Origin: Acanthosepion esculentum
Lineage: Eukaryota > Mollusca > Cephalopoda > Sepiida > Sepiidae
Assembly: GCA_964036315.1 (NCBI GenBank)
Contig: OZ038500.1
Span: 54,095,425 to 54,159,424, forward strand
Reading direction: 5' to 3'
Length of the DNA stretch: 64,000 bases
Position numbers and translations under genes: made by a program. Positions 1 to 11,400 of the stretch are shown one piece after another (position 1 is the stretch's first letter; each line of letters opens with the position of its first letter). The notes under the pieces were generated by a model. It searched no databases. It was not told the origin of the DNA and was given only the letters and a program-made list of their open reading frames with translations.

Positions 1-257
1 GTACCAAATAACAGAAACCACATCACTTGAGGATTGCCAAGAGCAGCATCAACTAAAATGGATAGCGCATATAACTCAAAGAAAAAAATAATAACATAAG
101 ATGTTGACGTTCCACACTACTTCAAATAAAAGGTTAGGAAGGAAACTCCCATCAATACTTGAACTACTGGACTTGAGAAAAACCTGTTGTCCTAAAATAG
201 TGTTTTTTATAAATTTCTACCATAATCAGTACTGGCTGCTCAGTCAGTGAATGCCAA
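1..257. other. AT-rich sequence, nothing recognised
   Basis: No open frame, repeat motif or RNA signal that I could support was seen before the LINE fragment that follows. Confidence 0.5.
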
Positions 258-570
258 ATGTTCCCTGAAACGGTTTTTTTATTACCATTTCCTTCGAAGA
301 TTATCTTACTCAAAAGATGCATGATAGCAATGTGGCTTCCGTCTTTTTTTTTTACAAATAGTTTTATGGCTAATGTTTTGTTGAGCTTCTTTTTTTTCCT
401 GGTGTGTAGACTTCATGAATTTAAGCATGCTAGATTGGCAACTAGGTCTCACTGCTTTACTGTTGAACTAGCTAGATACAACCACCACTTGTATTCTAAC
501 AGTTTCTTTTCTCACGCATCTCATCTGTGAAATTCGCTTCCACTTTCTTTCTTTCCGTCCTGTTGTTATA
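258..570 (+). mobile_element. LINE family A (CR1/Jockey-like), 3' fragment of ORF2
   Basis: The frame reads through the C-terminal end of the LINE A polyprotein: RLHEFKHARLATRSHCFTVE, then ELARYNHHLYSNSFFSHASH. The same peptide pattern recurs at about ten other places here on both strands. It lies after the reverse transcriptase domain, so this is a 5'-truncated, dead copy. The frame breaks just after the 'LWNSLP' region. Confidence 0.7.
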
Positions 571-756
571 CTGAAAGACACCTGGTCTAGAGAATAGACT
601 CTCCCACCTATTATAAGTAGGAGTCAGTAGGTAGTCGAGGGAAGAGTAGTTATCAGTGACCACAACTCGATTACTCTGCGTAACACTTATTTACAAGTTC
701 CTAACGTTTCTGTACGTTTACCCCATTTAGGATGCATTTAGTCCAACTACAAATAA

Positions 757-892
757 CTCCACAACACCTGTCTACCCAATTTCACTCACAAGGCTTGGGC
801 CAACCCGTGGTATGGTTTTTCTGGCATGCTCAGATCGTCCCCCTCCAGATTAATATCAGGAAGTCACCTTCCTGACAAATCAACCGTGTGCC
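757..892 (-). mobile_element. Long tRNA-derived SINE (family L1S), head fragment
   Basis: The sequence matches the full-length minus copy at 20389-20872 (shared AGGCTTGGGYCAACC, TGGTATGGTTTT, TTCCTGACAAATCAACYG). The tRNA-like head has been partly lost next to a short (TA)n run at 893-911. Confidence 0.7.
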
Positions 893-1097
893 CATATATA
901 TATATATATATAATCATTTCACCTGATGCAAGATGATAATGGGAGAGAATAAGAAGAGTTTAGTAGAAGGAACCAGAAATCCAATCCTAAACAGGAAACA
1001 AGGAATAAACATTTACTTCTGTTCAAAAGATGGGGAAGGAGTGTGAACCAGGTGATAGCAAAACTTATCTACTACTATATATGTGGCATTCTTTGTG

Positions 1098-1099
<2 letters not shown>

Positions 1100-1137
<38 letters not shown>
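1100..1137. repeat. (TA)n microsatellite
   Basis: Uninterrupted alternating TA, followed by a short GA-rich stretch. The apparent Tyr-Ile peptide across it is translated microsatellite. Confidence 0.95.
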
Positions 1138-1140
<3 letters not shown>

Positions 1141-1699
1141 AGAGAGAAAGTGAGTGCCAGACTTACTAAAGAGAAATTAACTTACTTAGATGGAATGTTC
1201 TTAAGAGTGCTGCTATCATATCTTGCCAAAATGTTAACCTACACCCTATGTTTTTTTTCCAAATATCTCCTTTCCTAAAAGAAATACTCTCTTCCTAAGA
1301 CAATATACATAATCATAAAAACTTTAAAAAAATGAAAAGAAACAGTTAAATGAAAAATGTCTATTAAATTAATATATATATAAACAAATAAGAAAATAAA
1401 AAATTCGACAGCAATGTTTAATGAGGTATTAAATCACATCACATATCCTCCATAGTTTACCCAGACTTTCGCAATTATATTTATGAATATTCTTAAATTT
1501 AAAAATTTTGAAAACGAAAAGATATTTTTTACTTCTGTTTGTAAATACATATTGCAAAATAAAATCCTTCAATTTGGCTTGATAAAGTCCATCGGAAGAT
1601 GAATTGTGTCAGTAAAGAAAAGTTTTCTATTTTTCTGTATTCATATTATCTTTTTACAGATATATTTTATTCATGGCTTTCTTTTGCCATGAAGTGGCA

Positions 1700-1700
<1 letters not shown>
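1138..1700. other. AT-rich sequence with one hammerhead-like motif
   Basis: No gene seen. At 1578-1606 (+) there is CTTGATAAAGTCC followed by a GGAAGATGAA segment. It resembles the Penelope-tail motif listed among the findings. Confidence 0.4.

Positions 1701-1767
<67 letters not shown>
1701..1767. repeat. (AC)n microsatellite
   Basis: About 33 uninterrupted AC dinucleotides followed by ATTTATATAATG. Confidence 0.97.
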
Positions 1768-1768
<1 letters not shown>

Positions 1769-2140
1769 TTATATAATGTAAGGGAGAAACTGATTTTTGA
1801 AATTGGGGGAGGGAAGAAAAAAGACCGGAGTCAAATGTAAGCAGTTTGCTTGTGTAGGTGTTAGCCAACAACTTTTCTATTTAAGATAACTTTTTCTTTT
1901 CTCAAAACAAGAAATGTCAATCCTTCACATTTTTGTTGTGGCTGCACCCATCTTAAAAGTGAGATCAGTACCCAGAAGATTACACAACTCCCACATATAT
2001 GATTCTCTTCTCAGTGAACATAGAGCTGTCATCTTATGATTATTGAAAAATCAAAACAAATCATTGTGAAGAAAATAAAATTACAAAGTAACCTTTTGGT
2101 GAGTAATGCCAAGTAACAGCAATAACAGTGTATGGCTTCA
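1768..2140. other. No recognised feature
   Basis: Low-complexity A/T-rich sequence without a supported gene or repeat. Confidence 0.4.
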
Positions 2141-2144
2141 AACA

Positions 2145-2590
2145 GATTTGGAAATAGCTCAGTGATTGCAACACTTCAGCTCTTTGGTTCAAATTCCAGG
2201 GTTTAATAGGAGATATCTGAGATCCGTCAAGTGAGTGGCGCCACCTGATTGGAAGTGGTATAAAGATCCAGGTGGAAAAATGAGATTCCCAAAGTGAGTG
2301 TCAACACCTGCTTGGGAGCAGTATAAAGATCCAGGTAGACATTAAGGAAAAATTGGGCTCCCAAAGTGAGTGGCACCATCTGATTGGAATCGGTATAAAG
2401 ATCCAATTGCACTGTAAAAAAAACCAAAAAAAAACCGGACTCCCAAAGTGAGTGGCATCATCCAATTGGGGATCAGTATAAAGAGCCAATTTTACTGTAA
2501 GGAAAAAAAACGAATTACCAAAGTGAGTGGCACCGTCTAATTGGGATTAGTATAAAGATTCAGGTGGGCATTGAGGAAAAAGGGATAGTA
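2145..2590 (+). mobile_element. tRNA-derived SINE with five tandem body units
   Basis: A tRNA-like promoter region (A-box-like TAGCTCAGTGATTG, B-box-like GGTTCAAATTCC near 2195) is followed by five imperfect tandem units. Their AAGTGAGTG motifs start at about 2228, 2291, 2363, 2445 and 2520. Each unit also carries a GTATAAAGA-type element and a CCANNTGATTGG-like block. Unit length varies from 63 to 82 bp because of A-rich expansions. Confidence 0.65.
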
Positions 2591-2696
2591 GGGAGCTGTA
2601 GACTGGCATTAGGACCAAGTAAAAATTTTTCCTATATGACAAAAATTTAGTTACCTATACATAAGAAACTCCTATGCTTTAAATAGAATAAAATTG

Positions 2697-2960
2697 TTTA
2701 CTTTGGGATTATTGTCATCATCCTTGTTGTTATTGTCGCAATATTTGGCCATTGTGTCCATGAGCCTTCTTCAGGTGTCTGTTAATTTGGATAACGTTCA
2801 GGGTATTTCAAACTGAACTCTTTATTTAATCTATAGGGATTGATTGTTCTTGTTCCACTGTCCATGTCGAAGGGTGTTCTTATTTAGTACTGCTCAGTTA
2901 TTGCTTGCTTTCTTTCCACTATATCTAAGTTTCTAACTCACAATTACCTTAGCATAATGA
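2697..2960 (-). mobile_element. tRNA-SINE/Penelope-type tail, degenerate
   Basis: Read on the minus strand it ends in a tail related to those at 38685-38775 and 54165-54240 (AACAACAAGGATGATGACAA). A motif CTGAAGAAGGC...GGCC lies at 2742-2774. The plus-strand segment around 2797-2900 matches 54258-54345 (TTTATTTAATCTA, GTTCTTGTTCCACTG). Confidence 0.55.
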
Positions 2961-3089
2961 CAAAGATAAGGACAATCATCTGAGTGTAAATAATAACTGC
3001 TCATCCCAGAAATTCAGACATAAAGAATAAAATTAACATTTAACATTAACATATTAGATTTATATATGAATGTAAGGCTTTTATTTCTC

Positions 3090-3275
3090 ACTTTCTTGTT
3101 AACTATGATCTTCAAAAATTTGAATGCAAAATCAGTTGCCATTTTCTGTCTTTCTGGATCCTGTTCTTTTATTGTTTTTTCTCCCTACTAAAGTCTTCTC
3201 ATTCTCTTTCACTGTCAGGAGCCCCTTTTTGCCTTAGTGACATTATCTCCTTGAAATGATTAAAAAGATAATAAT
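3090..3275 (+). mobile_element. LINE family A, 3' end
   Basis: Contains the family's terminal coding and UTR sequence: ATCTTCAAAAATTTGAATGC, then ATCCTGTTCTTTTATTGTT, then the 3' terminus GCCTTAGTGACATTATCTCC and TGAAATGATTAAAAAG. Severely 5'-truncated. Confidence 0.75.
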
Positions 3276-3831
3276 TTGCTTTTCGGAGTAGAGAGCCCCT
3301 TGATAAACTGTTTCTTTTTTTTTGCAAGAACCTCCCACTTTTCAGTCCTGTTCATTTTAAAACCTTTTGTTTTTTTTATAAAAGGAACTAAAAATAACTA
3401 GGGATGATCAGTGATGTGGTTGAACAAAGAAAAAAGGGACGTTGGTGATTTTTAGCAGTTTATTGATTAATCACTTATGGAGGAGGGAGGGAGACGTGAA
3501 CTTGTGGTCAGAACTAGCTGCAGAGTAAAACTTTTAAAAAATAGGGCAGTTTTGGAAGGGCAAGTGTTCTATTTGCTCTAGCAAAACTGTGAGAGGGGCT
3601 GGGATAGCTAATGAGATAGTATAGACAAGCTCAGCTGAACACAGCTCATGGGTGGAAACTGATGGGTTTTAAAACTAAGGGAGAGTTTTTCTAAATTGAG
3701 ATATAGTGTCTCTGGTAGCAGCCAGTAATATCCATCAGATTAGGAATGTAACACATGGTTTCTTTCTGTAATTTTTTTAGTGTTTACTCATTTGGTAAAT
3801 ATAACCTACTTATAAACCTGAATGTGTTGTG
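3276..3831. other. No recognised feature
   Basis: Single-copy-looking AT-rich sequence; no supported gene. Confidence 0.4.

Positions 3832-3867
<36 letters not shown>
3832..3867. repeat. (CA)n microsatellite
   Basis: About 18 CA dinucleotides ending in TATAGA. Confidence 0.95.
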
Positions 3868-3871
<4 letters not shown>

Positions 3872-3954
3872 GATTTAAACTGCATGAAAGTATCCTTCTT
3901 TCTTAAAGGATCCTTTTCAATCAACACATTGTCAAGAGAACATGTTGGTAAATA

Positions 3955-4270
3955 TTAATTGACCAAGAAAACACAACAATTTGCACTGCGAGAAAATGGA
4001 AAAAAAAAACAATGAAAAAGAGCTCTTTGAGTTGTGAAAAAAGAATAGAATCAGTTATCAACTTTGAGAAACTTTTGCAATGAATGCCAAAAATTTGTGC
4101 TGCTGTAATCAAAGCTAAAAGAAGATATTTTGACGAGAGCAAAATTTAATCATAAAATGCTTTTTTTTCTTTTTGTCATAATAAAATTTCTAGTAAAAAA
4201 CTTGTTTTTAACCATGTATAATAATTTTCTTACATTTTAAAGTACAAAACGACTATTTTTGGGGCCAGTT
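3955..4270 (+). mobile_element. Tc1-like transposon, 3' end of transposase
   Basis: One frame ending near 4149 reads FEKLLQ, a stop, then MPKICAAVIKAKRRYFDESK and a terminal stop. This fits the C-terminal tail of Tc1-like transposases (a 'MP.RC.AVIKAKGG' pattern). The in-frame stop and missing catalytic domain show a dead fragment. The downstream A/T-rich piece may be its 3' terminal region. Confidence 0.5.
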
Positions 4271-4354
4271 TAAAAAAATTACCAAATATGAATTTCGGAC
4301 AGATATAATAGATCAAATTTGATCGGTAAAGGTGTGTGTTTAAAAGCAGTAATT

Positions 4355-4564
4355 CGAGCGTTAGTTCTCTGTGGTTGAATGGTCATAGCACACCAAGCTT
4401 AATTGTGGTTTCATATAGGATGGAGATTTGATTCCTGTCAGAGAATGCATATTTTCTATGAAATTTCTCAAACATTCAGACTGGTAAATGTAATTAATAC
4501 TGTTTAATTAAAGAACAAAACATTTACTCAAATAAGTATATCCTTGAAAAATAACTTATAAACA

Positions 4565-4566
<2 letters not shown>
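4355..4566 (+). mobile_element. tRNA-derived SINE (family T), diverged copy
   Basis: tRNA-like head CTGTGGTTGAATGGTCATAG with B box GATTTGATTCCTGTC. The body AATTTCTCAAACATTCAGAC and TTATTTAATACTGTTTA-like tail match the full copy at 58855-59165. Confidence 0.75.

Positions 4567-4636
<70 letters not shown>
4567..4636. repeat. (AT)n microsatellite at a SINE 3' end
   Basis: About 35 AT dinucleotides directly abutting the SINE family T tail. Confidence 0.95.
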
Positions 4637-4639
<3 letters not shown>

Positions 4640-4709
4640 TATTTATTTTTAGTGGATACCTGTGTTTTCAAGAAAATTTAATAAAGTAGGGATAGTAAAA
4701 AGAAAAAAT

Positions 4710-4780
4710 TATTAAGAGTGACTAAGGACATGAAATTGTGGAGAGCCAAGATCATCTACATCCAGTAGGGATGCAACAGA
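4710..4780 (+). mobile_element. RTE-like LINE (family B1), extreme 3' coding end
   Basis: TGGAGAGCCAAGATCATCTA resembles the 'FWRAMIINIL' end of family B1 seen at 19120-19165. Confidence 0.45.
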
Positions 4781-5054
4781 TAGAAGATATTCCTGGTCCT
4801 GTAAATGTTGGGTTGCTATCATGTCGTTGAATCTTTTGACTGCTTTTTGTTTGTTGGGTGATTGCCTGCCCTAAAGTAAGAATGACGTACTATCTTTGAA
4901 TCAGAAGAGCTAACAGAAGTGTTTCTGTTTTGCATATTGGAAGCCAAAATAAATTTTCTTAGTTTTTTTTTTTTGTTTTTGTTTTAGAGAGACAGATTTC
5001 TTTAATATTAGTCATTACCATTTTTTCCTTCTTTGATTCCAACATTTCTGCTGT
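4781..5054. other. No recognised feature
   Basis: AT-rich with a T-rich run near 4965; nothing supported. Confidence 0.4.
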
Positions 5055-5275
5055 AGATGTTAATCAATGACAGCGTTAACATCTACAGAAGAAATGTTGG
5101 AATGTTCTACCTGCTACTGAAGGACAAACAAGTGCCATGTAAATACAAGATTACCATTTATAAGACCATACTGCAGCCCTTTCTCCTGTATGGATGTGAA
5201 TGCTGGACATTAACATCACCAACCAGGAAACATGCACAGGCAGTTGAGGTGAGGATCTTTTGCTTGATTAAGTTT
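5055..5275 (+). mobile_element. RTE-like LINE fragment, after the RT domain
   Basis: Frame encodes KYKITIYKTILQPFLLYGCE followed by CWTLTSPTRKHAQAVEVRIF. This is the well-known segment downstream of RTE-type reverse transcriptases ('lY.tillP.LLYGsE.Wtl..r....l.a.E.r.lR'). No upstream RT catalytic block is present, so it is truncated. Confidence 0.75.
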
Positions 5276-5374
5276 GATAGATTATTTATATATCATATAT
5301 TTCAGCATATAAGGTGACCTTTAGATAAGACAAGGTAAAAAAAATATAGCAAATTTTCATGAATTTATCCTATA

Positions 5375-5765
5375 CCAGTAGTTTGCTTTGGTTTATTTTG
5401 TTTTACAGCATATCAACTTCAATGGATTATTTAATGCCGACAAAATGTTTTATTGCTGGTAATATTTTTTATTTTTCAAAAATGTATGGCTGTTAATATT
5501 TTTTTTTCAAAAATGAATTGCTGGTAATAATGTATTTCTGGTAATAATTTTTTTTACAATAAAGTATTTCTGATATTAAAACCTATATTTAAACTTTCAT
5601 AGTGTTTTGACCTCAATTTAGGGGTTAACTATTTGCCCATAGCTGGGACCCTAACAGGTGCTACCACACTGGGTCAGGGTGGACCTGGAAACACGAGCAA
5701 CTAAGAGGTGGTTCCATGCTCCTCAAAACCTCCTGATCAGAGGCCTTGCTGTTGGATGTAGTTTA
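5375..5765 (-). repeat. Dispersed repeat family C, minus copy
   Basis: The minus strand carries the family hallmarks shared with 13195-14100, 44640-45160 and 63510-63830: CAGGGTCCCAGC-type, GGCAAATAGTTAACCCC, TGAGGTCAAAACACTATGA and the end segment GGCATTAAATAATCC...GTTGATATGC. Plus-strand ATTGCTGGTAATA-type units lie inside. Probably a SINE or non-autonomous element; class not determined. Confidence 0.65.
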
Positions 5766-7869
5766 TTGTCTTTATACCACTAATATAAGGCGACTGCTTA
5801 TTGATAATATAAGGATGTTATAATAAATGTTGTTACTTACTGTATCCTTAGAAATTCAAAATAGACGAAATGACAAAACTGATTCCATATCATGTTTTTC
5901 CTACACATGTCCCTTAAAAGGGAAACTATTGTTTTGTTTACGTTTCATCACGTGATCTCTTGTGAATACTGATACTTCTTCTTTTCCTAAACAGTTACAA
6001 ACAGCCTGGTGTACTAATGGCCATTTACTTATACTTCATAGACATCACAGAATACTGCTAATAACAGTACGATCATGTATGATAATAGTACTTTCCATTG
6101 CTGTGAATGCAGACATAACTCAATGTTTTCATTTTCTCAGTTGAGCTTGCATAAATACAAGTTGATTTCATTGATATGGAATTATTCTTCAAATAGGCAA
6201 TTTATTCTGAAGCTATGCCAGTAATATATAAGGTAGAAATGGTTTTATTATTTTTATTATCAGTTTATTTGATAATGTGAATCTTTTCATGTATGTTATT
6301 GGTTATCACATTGAGGCCGAGGTTAGCCTAACAAACATTACTCAAAATTTAAGGTTTCTTTTTGAGAATTTTAGTATAAGACAACCCCCAATTTTTAAGG
6401 GTGATTTTTGGGATTTAAAGGTCATCTTATATGTAGAATATACATTATTTATTTTAAATAATAAAACATCTTGAATTAACTATTTGCTTTTAAGTTTTTG
6501 AAATCCAGAGTGTATGTTAACATTTTGACAGATATCGATAGTTGTACTCTTGAGAGCTTACCATTTCAGTTATTTTCTTTCTTAATAAGCGTGGCATTTT
6601 TGAGACTGAAGTTGTGGTTGAGCTTATTTCTGTGTATAACTAATGTATTGGATAAATTGTTATGTATTTCAAGTGGAATATGCAGAAATTTTCAGGGTCA
6701 CTGCTAAAGAAAGATTTCTTTGCTAGGCTTTACATTGTTCTTTAATCCCCTCTCACTTTCTTATTCTCCCCCTCTCCACAAGAGAAATTACAACTTTAAT
6801 AGAAAAGGAAGGAAGGTAGAAAGAAAAAAAAAAGGACTATAATCATTGGTAAGGGAGATAATACACTGAAAGATGTGATAAGATGACTGTCAGAACCCCA
6901 GGCAACTTATGCTGCGGAACAAAGTAGCAGAAAATTAAGATGGAAGAAAGATATTGATCTCCATGTGTGTGGAAATGTCTTTTTTTTTAAAAAAATTTTT
7001 TTTTTATTTATTTATTTCCATTTTACACTCCTTACTTCCTCTTTATAATATTAAAATTTTTCTTTCATTAAAAAAAAACATATAAAGGAATAGTTAATGT
7101 TTAAACAGGACTATATTACAAAATGTTATTTTTATAAACTTTTCCCAAGATTAATTTTGATTTCAAAGAAATATTCAAACAGTAGCACAGACCTAACAGT
7201 ATTACTAGGGGAGTGTTGACTGCACCGAGTGACATCATCTGAGGGTGGGGGAGTGATACCAAAATTATTGTAAATAAAAATTTTGTGTAGTGTTTCTTCT
7301 GCTCATGTTTTTTGTTGTGACTCATGCTTTTATAGATACTGATTTTTACTGAATGTTTTGTTATTTTTGAAAATGAAGTCATAATTCCATGAAAATTAGG
7401 GGAAAAATATTTCTGATGTTAGGGTTTTTGGTCATATTTTGAGAATTTTACTGAGAATTTGTCAACCGACACTCAGTAATGAAATTGTTGTAACCGAGGG
7501 AAGGACACTGAATAGAATAATCAAATGAAGGTTGGTAATGAACAATAATACTTAGGACAAGAACAACACATATAAGATTCGCCAGTGGCATGTAGAAGTA
7601 GTTAACTGCTAGAAGTGAGTTCCACAATGAATCTCCAACTGCAGACCGACATACAGTATTTACTACTGTATTTATGTGAATGGGGACATACCCATTATCG
7701 TCTGTAGGTATGCTACAACAGTAATACATTTAAATATAATGATTTCATAAGATTTTATTGTTTAATATTTATATAATCTAAGACATATTATGTTGAAGGT
7801 TTTTTTGGTTCCAGTCTCTAGGAATGACTACTAAAAATATCTCTCCCCAAATTTATAAACAAATCCTAT
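5766..7869. other. 2.1 kb of AT-rich sequence without a recognised gene
   Basis: Several short open frames occur here, but none matches a family I know or shows coding composition, and no splice-bounded exon was convincing. A palindromic run of T and A lies near 6978-7010. Confidence 0.4.
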
Positions 7870-8215
7870 AGATTTTCTTTTTATCCTTTTCACCTCCAGC
7901 AAGGCAATAAAGCCACTAAGACACAAGGGCTTATTGAGTCTGAAAGAATAAGAAAAAGAAAACATTAAAGAGCAAGAACAATAAAAGAGAAATCAATAAA
8001 AAAGTAGATGAGGATTGACATTGCATTTTTGAAGATCAAAGTTGGCTAGAAAGCAAGAAGCCAGAAGAGAGTTCCACAGGCAAGAAATGAAACTGTTAGC
8101 AAAGAATTTATGGTTACAGCTAAACAGTTTAACTATAAAATGATGAGACCTTGCTACTAATCTAGTACTAAATTCATAAAATCTAGGTACCATAGAGCAA
8201 AGTACCCACACATTA
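7870..8215 (-). mobile_element. LINE family A, 3' end
   Basis: Minus-strand frame includes STRLVARSHHFIVKLFSCNH and LWNSLLASCFLANFDLQKCN, the family A C-terminus. The plus-strand 3' UTR signature is GCAAGGCAATAAAGCCACTA. 5'-truncated. Confidence 0.8.
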
Positions 8216-8544
8216 TTTTCTTTCTGTCCTTGAAGTCAATAATCACTTGACTGTATCCCTTTTGCATGTGAACACTTTTATATATTGTGAATTTTTTACT
8301 TTGTTAGTGTCTTATAGTTGCTTTGCTTTTCCTTGCATTACATAGTTTTGTATTATTCTGATCAGCTCTCCTTATTTTCCCTCTTGTTAATATTTTTGAG
8401 AATTTTGTCAATTCCACTTAGTTCTATAAATATTATTAAATTATTCTGTGAAAAAATTGTTGAACAAATTGTATGTTTAAGAATTATTTTAATGTTCAAA
8501 TGTATGTCATTTTGGGGCCATTCTTAAACATTTTGAATCTTACC
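8216..8544. other. No recognised feature
   Basis: AT-rich; short hydrophobic frame at 8318-8527 has no family resemblance and is not supported. Confidence 0.4.
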
Positions 8545-8990
8545 AAGGTTGATTTGTTAGGGAGATGATATCTTGATATCATTGTCTTGAGTAAGTGGTC
8601 CCAGAATATGGCACTATTGGAAAGTACCTGAGAACCATAGACCAAGTGCTTGAAAACCATACCATGGGCTGTCACAAGCTTTGCAATTGCTTCGGTATGA
8701 TTATTCAGAAACCATTGATGATTGTGCTAGCATGACGTGACAAGCCATTGTGACCAAAGGGTTGAGCATATTGATCTTGTTCAAACATGTTGATCATGCC
8801 AGATGATGTGCTCTCTCCAAGAACCTATAATTACAATCTGCTTAGCAGAGTTGCAATATTAAATAAAGGTGGACTTTGTGGTTGTTGAATGAACACGAAT
8901 GTGCCTTAGCAGGCATCTGCAACGGGAATTGGCTAGGTACCCTGGCAGATGAGTGTGTCTGGAAATGAGTGACTGGCCATTATAAACATT
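8545..8990 (+). mobile_element. Long tRNA-derived SINE (family L1S), tRNA head missing
   Basis: Collinear with 27130-28090 and the reverse of 20389-20860: GTTGATTTG, CATACCATGGGCTGT, ATTGATGATTGTGCTAGCAT, GTTGAGCATATTGATCTTGT, GATCATGCCAGATGATG, GCATCTGCAACGGGAATTGG, GACTGGCCATT. It has the single-copy version of the segment that is amplified 15-fold at 27356-27910. Confidence 0.85.
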
Positions 8991-9049
8991 TTTACCTTGA
9001 AATCTATTATTTTCTTCTAGAATGTTTACTTTTCTATATAAATATAAAT

Positions 9050-9380
9050 ATTTTTTCGTGGTGTCTGCTACTAGATTGGCATCTAGGTCCCACCCTTTTA
9101 CCGTTGAAATAGTTAAATGTAAGCGTCACTTCTACTACAAGTTTCTTTTCCTGCACTTCCCGCCTGTGGAACTCTCTTTTGTTTACTTGCTTCCCTAATG
9201 ACTACAGTCTTCAAAAATTTAAATGCAATTTCAATTGATATCTTGAATCCTGTTCATCTTTCATCCTTTCCTCAATCCTCCCTATACCCAGACTTTTCAA
9301 ACATTTTCACTCTGTAAGCCCCTTCATACTAGTGGCATTCTCGCCCCTCTTGGAGTGAAATGATTAAAAATATATTATAA
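9050..9380 (+). mobile_element. LINE family A, 3' end
   Basis: TAGATTGGCATCTAGGTCCC, CGCCTGTGGAACTCTC, TTCAAAAATTTAAATGCAAT and the terminus TGAAATGATTAAAAATAT. C-terminal coding plus 3' UTR; 5'-truncated. Confidence 0.8.
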
Positions 9381-9484
9381 TTATATAATTAAAAAGTGTA
9401 ATTTTAATTTTGTTACTTGTTTAATTCATTATTAGTTCATTATTACCTTTTATTATTATATTATTTTATTATATTATTATTATA

Positions 9485-9810
9485 TTTTGTTATATATCAT
9501 TTTATTATTTTATTATATTTTGTTATATATCATTTTATTATTTTATTATATTTTGTTATATATCATTTTATTATTTTATTATATTTTGTTATATATCATT
9601 TTATTATTTTATTATATTTTGTTATATATCATTTTATTATTTTATTATATTTTGTTATATATCATTTTATTATTTTATTATATTTTGTTATATATCATTT
9701 TATTATTTTATTATATTTTGTTATATCATTTTATTATATTATATTTTGTTATATCATTTTATTATATTATATTTTGTTATATCATTTTATTATATTATAT
9801 TTTGTTATAT
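9485..9810. repeat. 33-bp / 28-bp AT-only minisatellite
   Basis: Units begin TTTTGTTATAT. Seven 33-bp units start at 9485, 9518, 9551, 9584, 9617, 9650 and 9683, then three 28-bp units at 9716, 9744 and 9772 and a partial unit. Apparent 110-146-residue Leu/Ile/Tyr frames here are translated repeat, not genes. Confidence 0.95.
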
Positions 9811-10769
9811 TATTATTAACCACTCAGCCACATGCCCATATGTATGTCACTGGTTAAACATTGTTTGAGTTTATACTTGAGTCTGTAAGCATTTACTTGG
9901 TAGATTACCCCTTTTGTGTGGCAGTGTGTGGGAGAGGGTGCTTTCCCCTTGTGCAGAAAATGCAGTCAGTGCATTATAAGCCCTGTATACATGTCAGTGG
10001 TAATGATAATATTAACAGTTTCCTTATAAGGAAATCTTTGGCATTCATTGACTAAACAGCCAGTCCCACTGTTGGTTACAATTTATAAAAACTTTATTAA
10101 AACAGTTTTTATCTGAAGTCTTGTAATTGTTATCCCTCTTTCCAGTATTGATGAGCATTTATCTTTTTAACTGTTTGTTTGAAGTAGAGTGGAGAGTCAG
10201 CGTCTTGATTAAGTCTATTTTCTATTTGAGTTGCATGTTCTGTCCATTTTAGTTGTTGATGCTATTGAATGTCTTCAAGCAATGTGATTTTTTTTCTCAT
10301 TTGGCAGAGATCTTTGTTTGTTGTGCCAGTCCATGAGTTTTAATGAAGGATGGTCCTCTCTAAGACCTACAGAGTTGATTCGTTCAAAGGCATTTTAAAA
10401 AATTGATCTGAGAACGCAGTATAGTTTAACTATTTCTGAACATGTTTGGATGATGTTCATATGAGATTCTACGTCTGAAAAGGGTATTTAAGAACATGAC
10501 TCAAGTAATATGGATAGTATTTTGTTATATACAACATGTGTTTCATTAAGAACCAGAGAGGTAATAAGACAAGTCTTGTCACTATGACATCCTGCAGTTG
10601 AAAAGCAGAAGAAGAGAGATAGAGGGTTGTCTTTCCTTTTATACTATTTCATACAATGCCAACTAGCAGAAGTCCCCTGGCATACATGGTGTGGTAATCC
10701 CAAAACAAACTGGTCAATGCCACTACAAATTGGTAACTTAATACCATTACAAACTGCTAACTCCAGTTT
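9811..10769. other. No recognised gene; one SINE scrap
   Basis: AACCACTCAGCCACATGCCC at 9819-9838 matches the minus-strand tRNA-like head of SINE family L1S. The rest to 10769 shows nothing I can support. Confidence 0.45.
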
Positions 10770-10860
10770 CTGTTTCTAATTCTTCCACACCCTGTAACCT
10801 CTTGTGTTTTAGTGGCATTACTACGTTGCTTGGGGGGATTCCAATTAAAAAAGAAAAAAA
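10770..10860 (+). mobile_element. LINE family A, extreme 3' UTR
   Basis: CACCCTGTAACCTCTTGTGT followed by TTAGTGGCATTACTACGTTG, the family A 3' terminus, with an A-rich end. Confidence 0.6.
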
Positions 10861-11159
10861 TCTAGGAAATATTTTAGCAGAAGACTGAAAATGAGACACT
10901 GAAATTCAAAGGTGTATTGGAATGACAAAAATAGCTTTCAAAATCTAAGCAAAGTATTAAGAAACAGGAAAATTTCCTTAGCAATATAGGAAAGAGTACT
11001 AGAATGAAAGAATTGAAGATTATGAGGACAAGGAGGATAGATAATGTTTGACACTTCTCTTTAAGAGGTTAAGACTGTCTGAAATTCTTAGATACAAAAT
11101 ATTCTCATTATTTAAGGTATTATTTGAACATGTATTTTATCTTTATTAGATATTTAGAG
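10861..11159. other. No recognised feature
   Basis: A-rich sequence without supported content. Confidence 0.35.
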
Positions 11160-11400
11160 GAGATAAGAAGTGAAGATTATGAGGATAGATAATGATTGGC
11201 CCCTGACTTGAAGAGGCTAAGATTGCAGTGTTCAGAGAAGCATCCATACAAGTGTCTGTTCCAAAAAGTAGCAGTTCTTGGTGTGTGTGTGTGTGTGGGG
11301 GGACTGAGTGGGGCTTTCTCCTTACATTTGAAACACAGAGAAAATTATAGTGAGTCAAATCTGGAAGGAGCATTATATGTCATATCTGTAAAGGTCTGAA
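11160..11400 (+). repeat. Dispersed repeat family D
   Basis: AGGCTAAGATTGCAGTGTTC, then AAGTGTCTGTTCCAAAAAG. A related block occurs at 15646-15900 and 53610-53780. Class unknown. A short (GT)n run sits at 11281-11296. Confidence 0.5.

Noticed and set aside
5962..6707. Three short frames that might be exons
   Set aside because: No domain, no convincing splice sites and no coding bias seen.
9417..9857. Leu/Ile/Tyr-rich 'membrane protein' frames
   Set aside because: AT-only 33/28-bp minisatellite translated in two frames.
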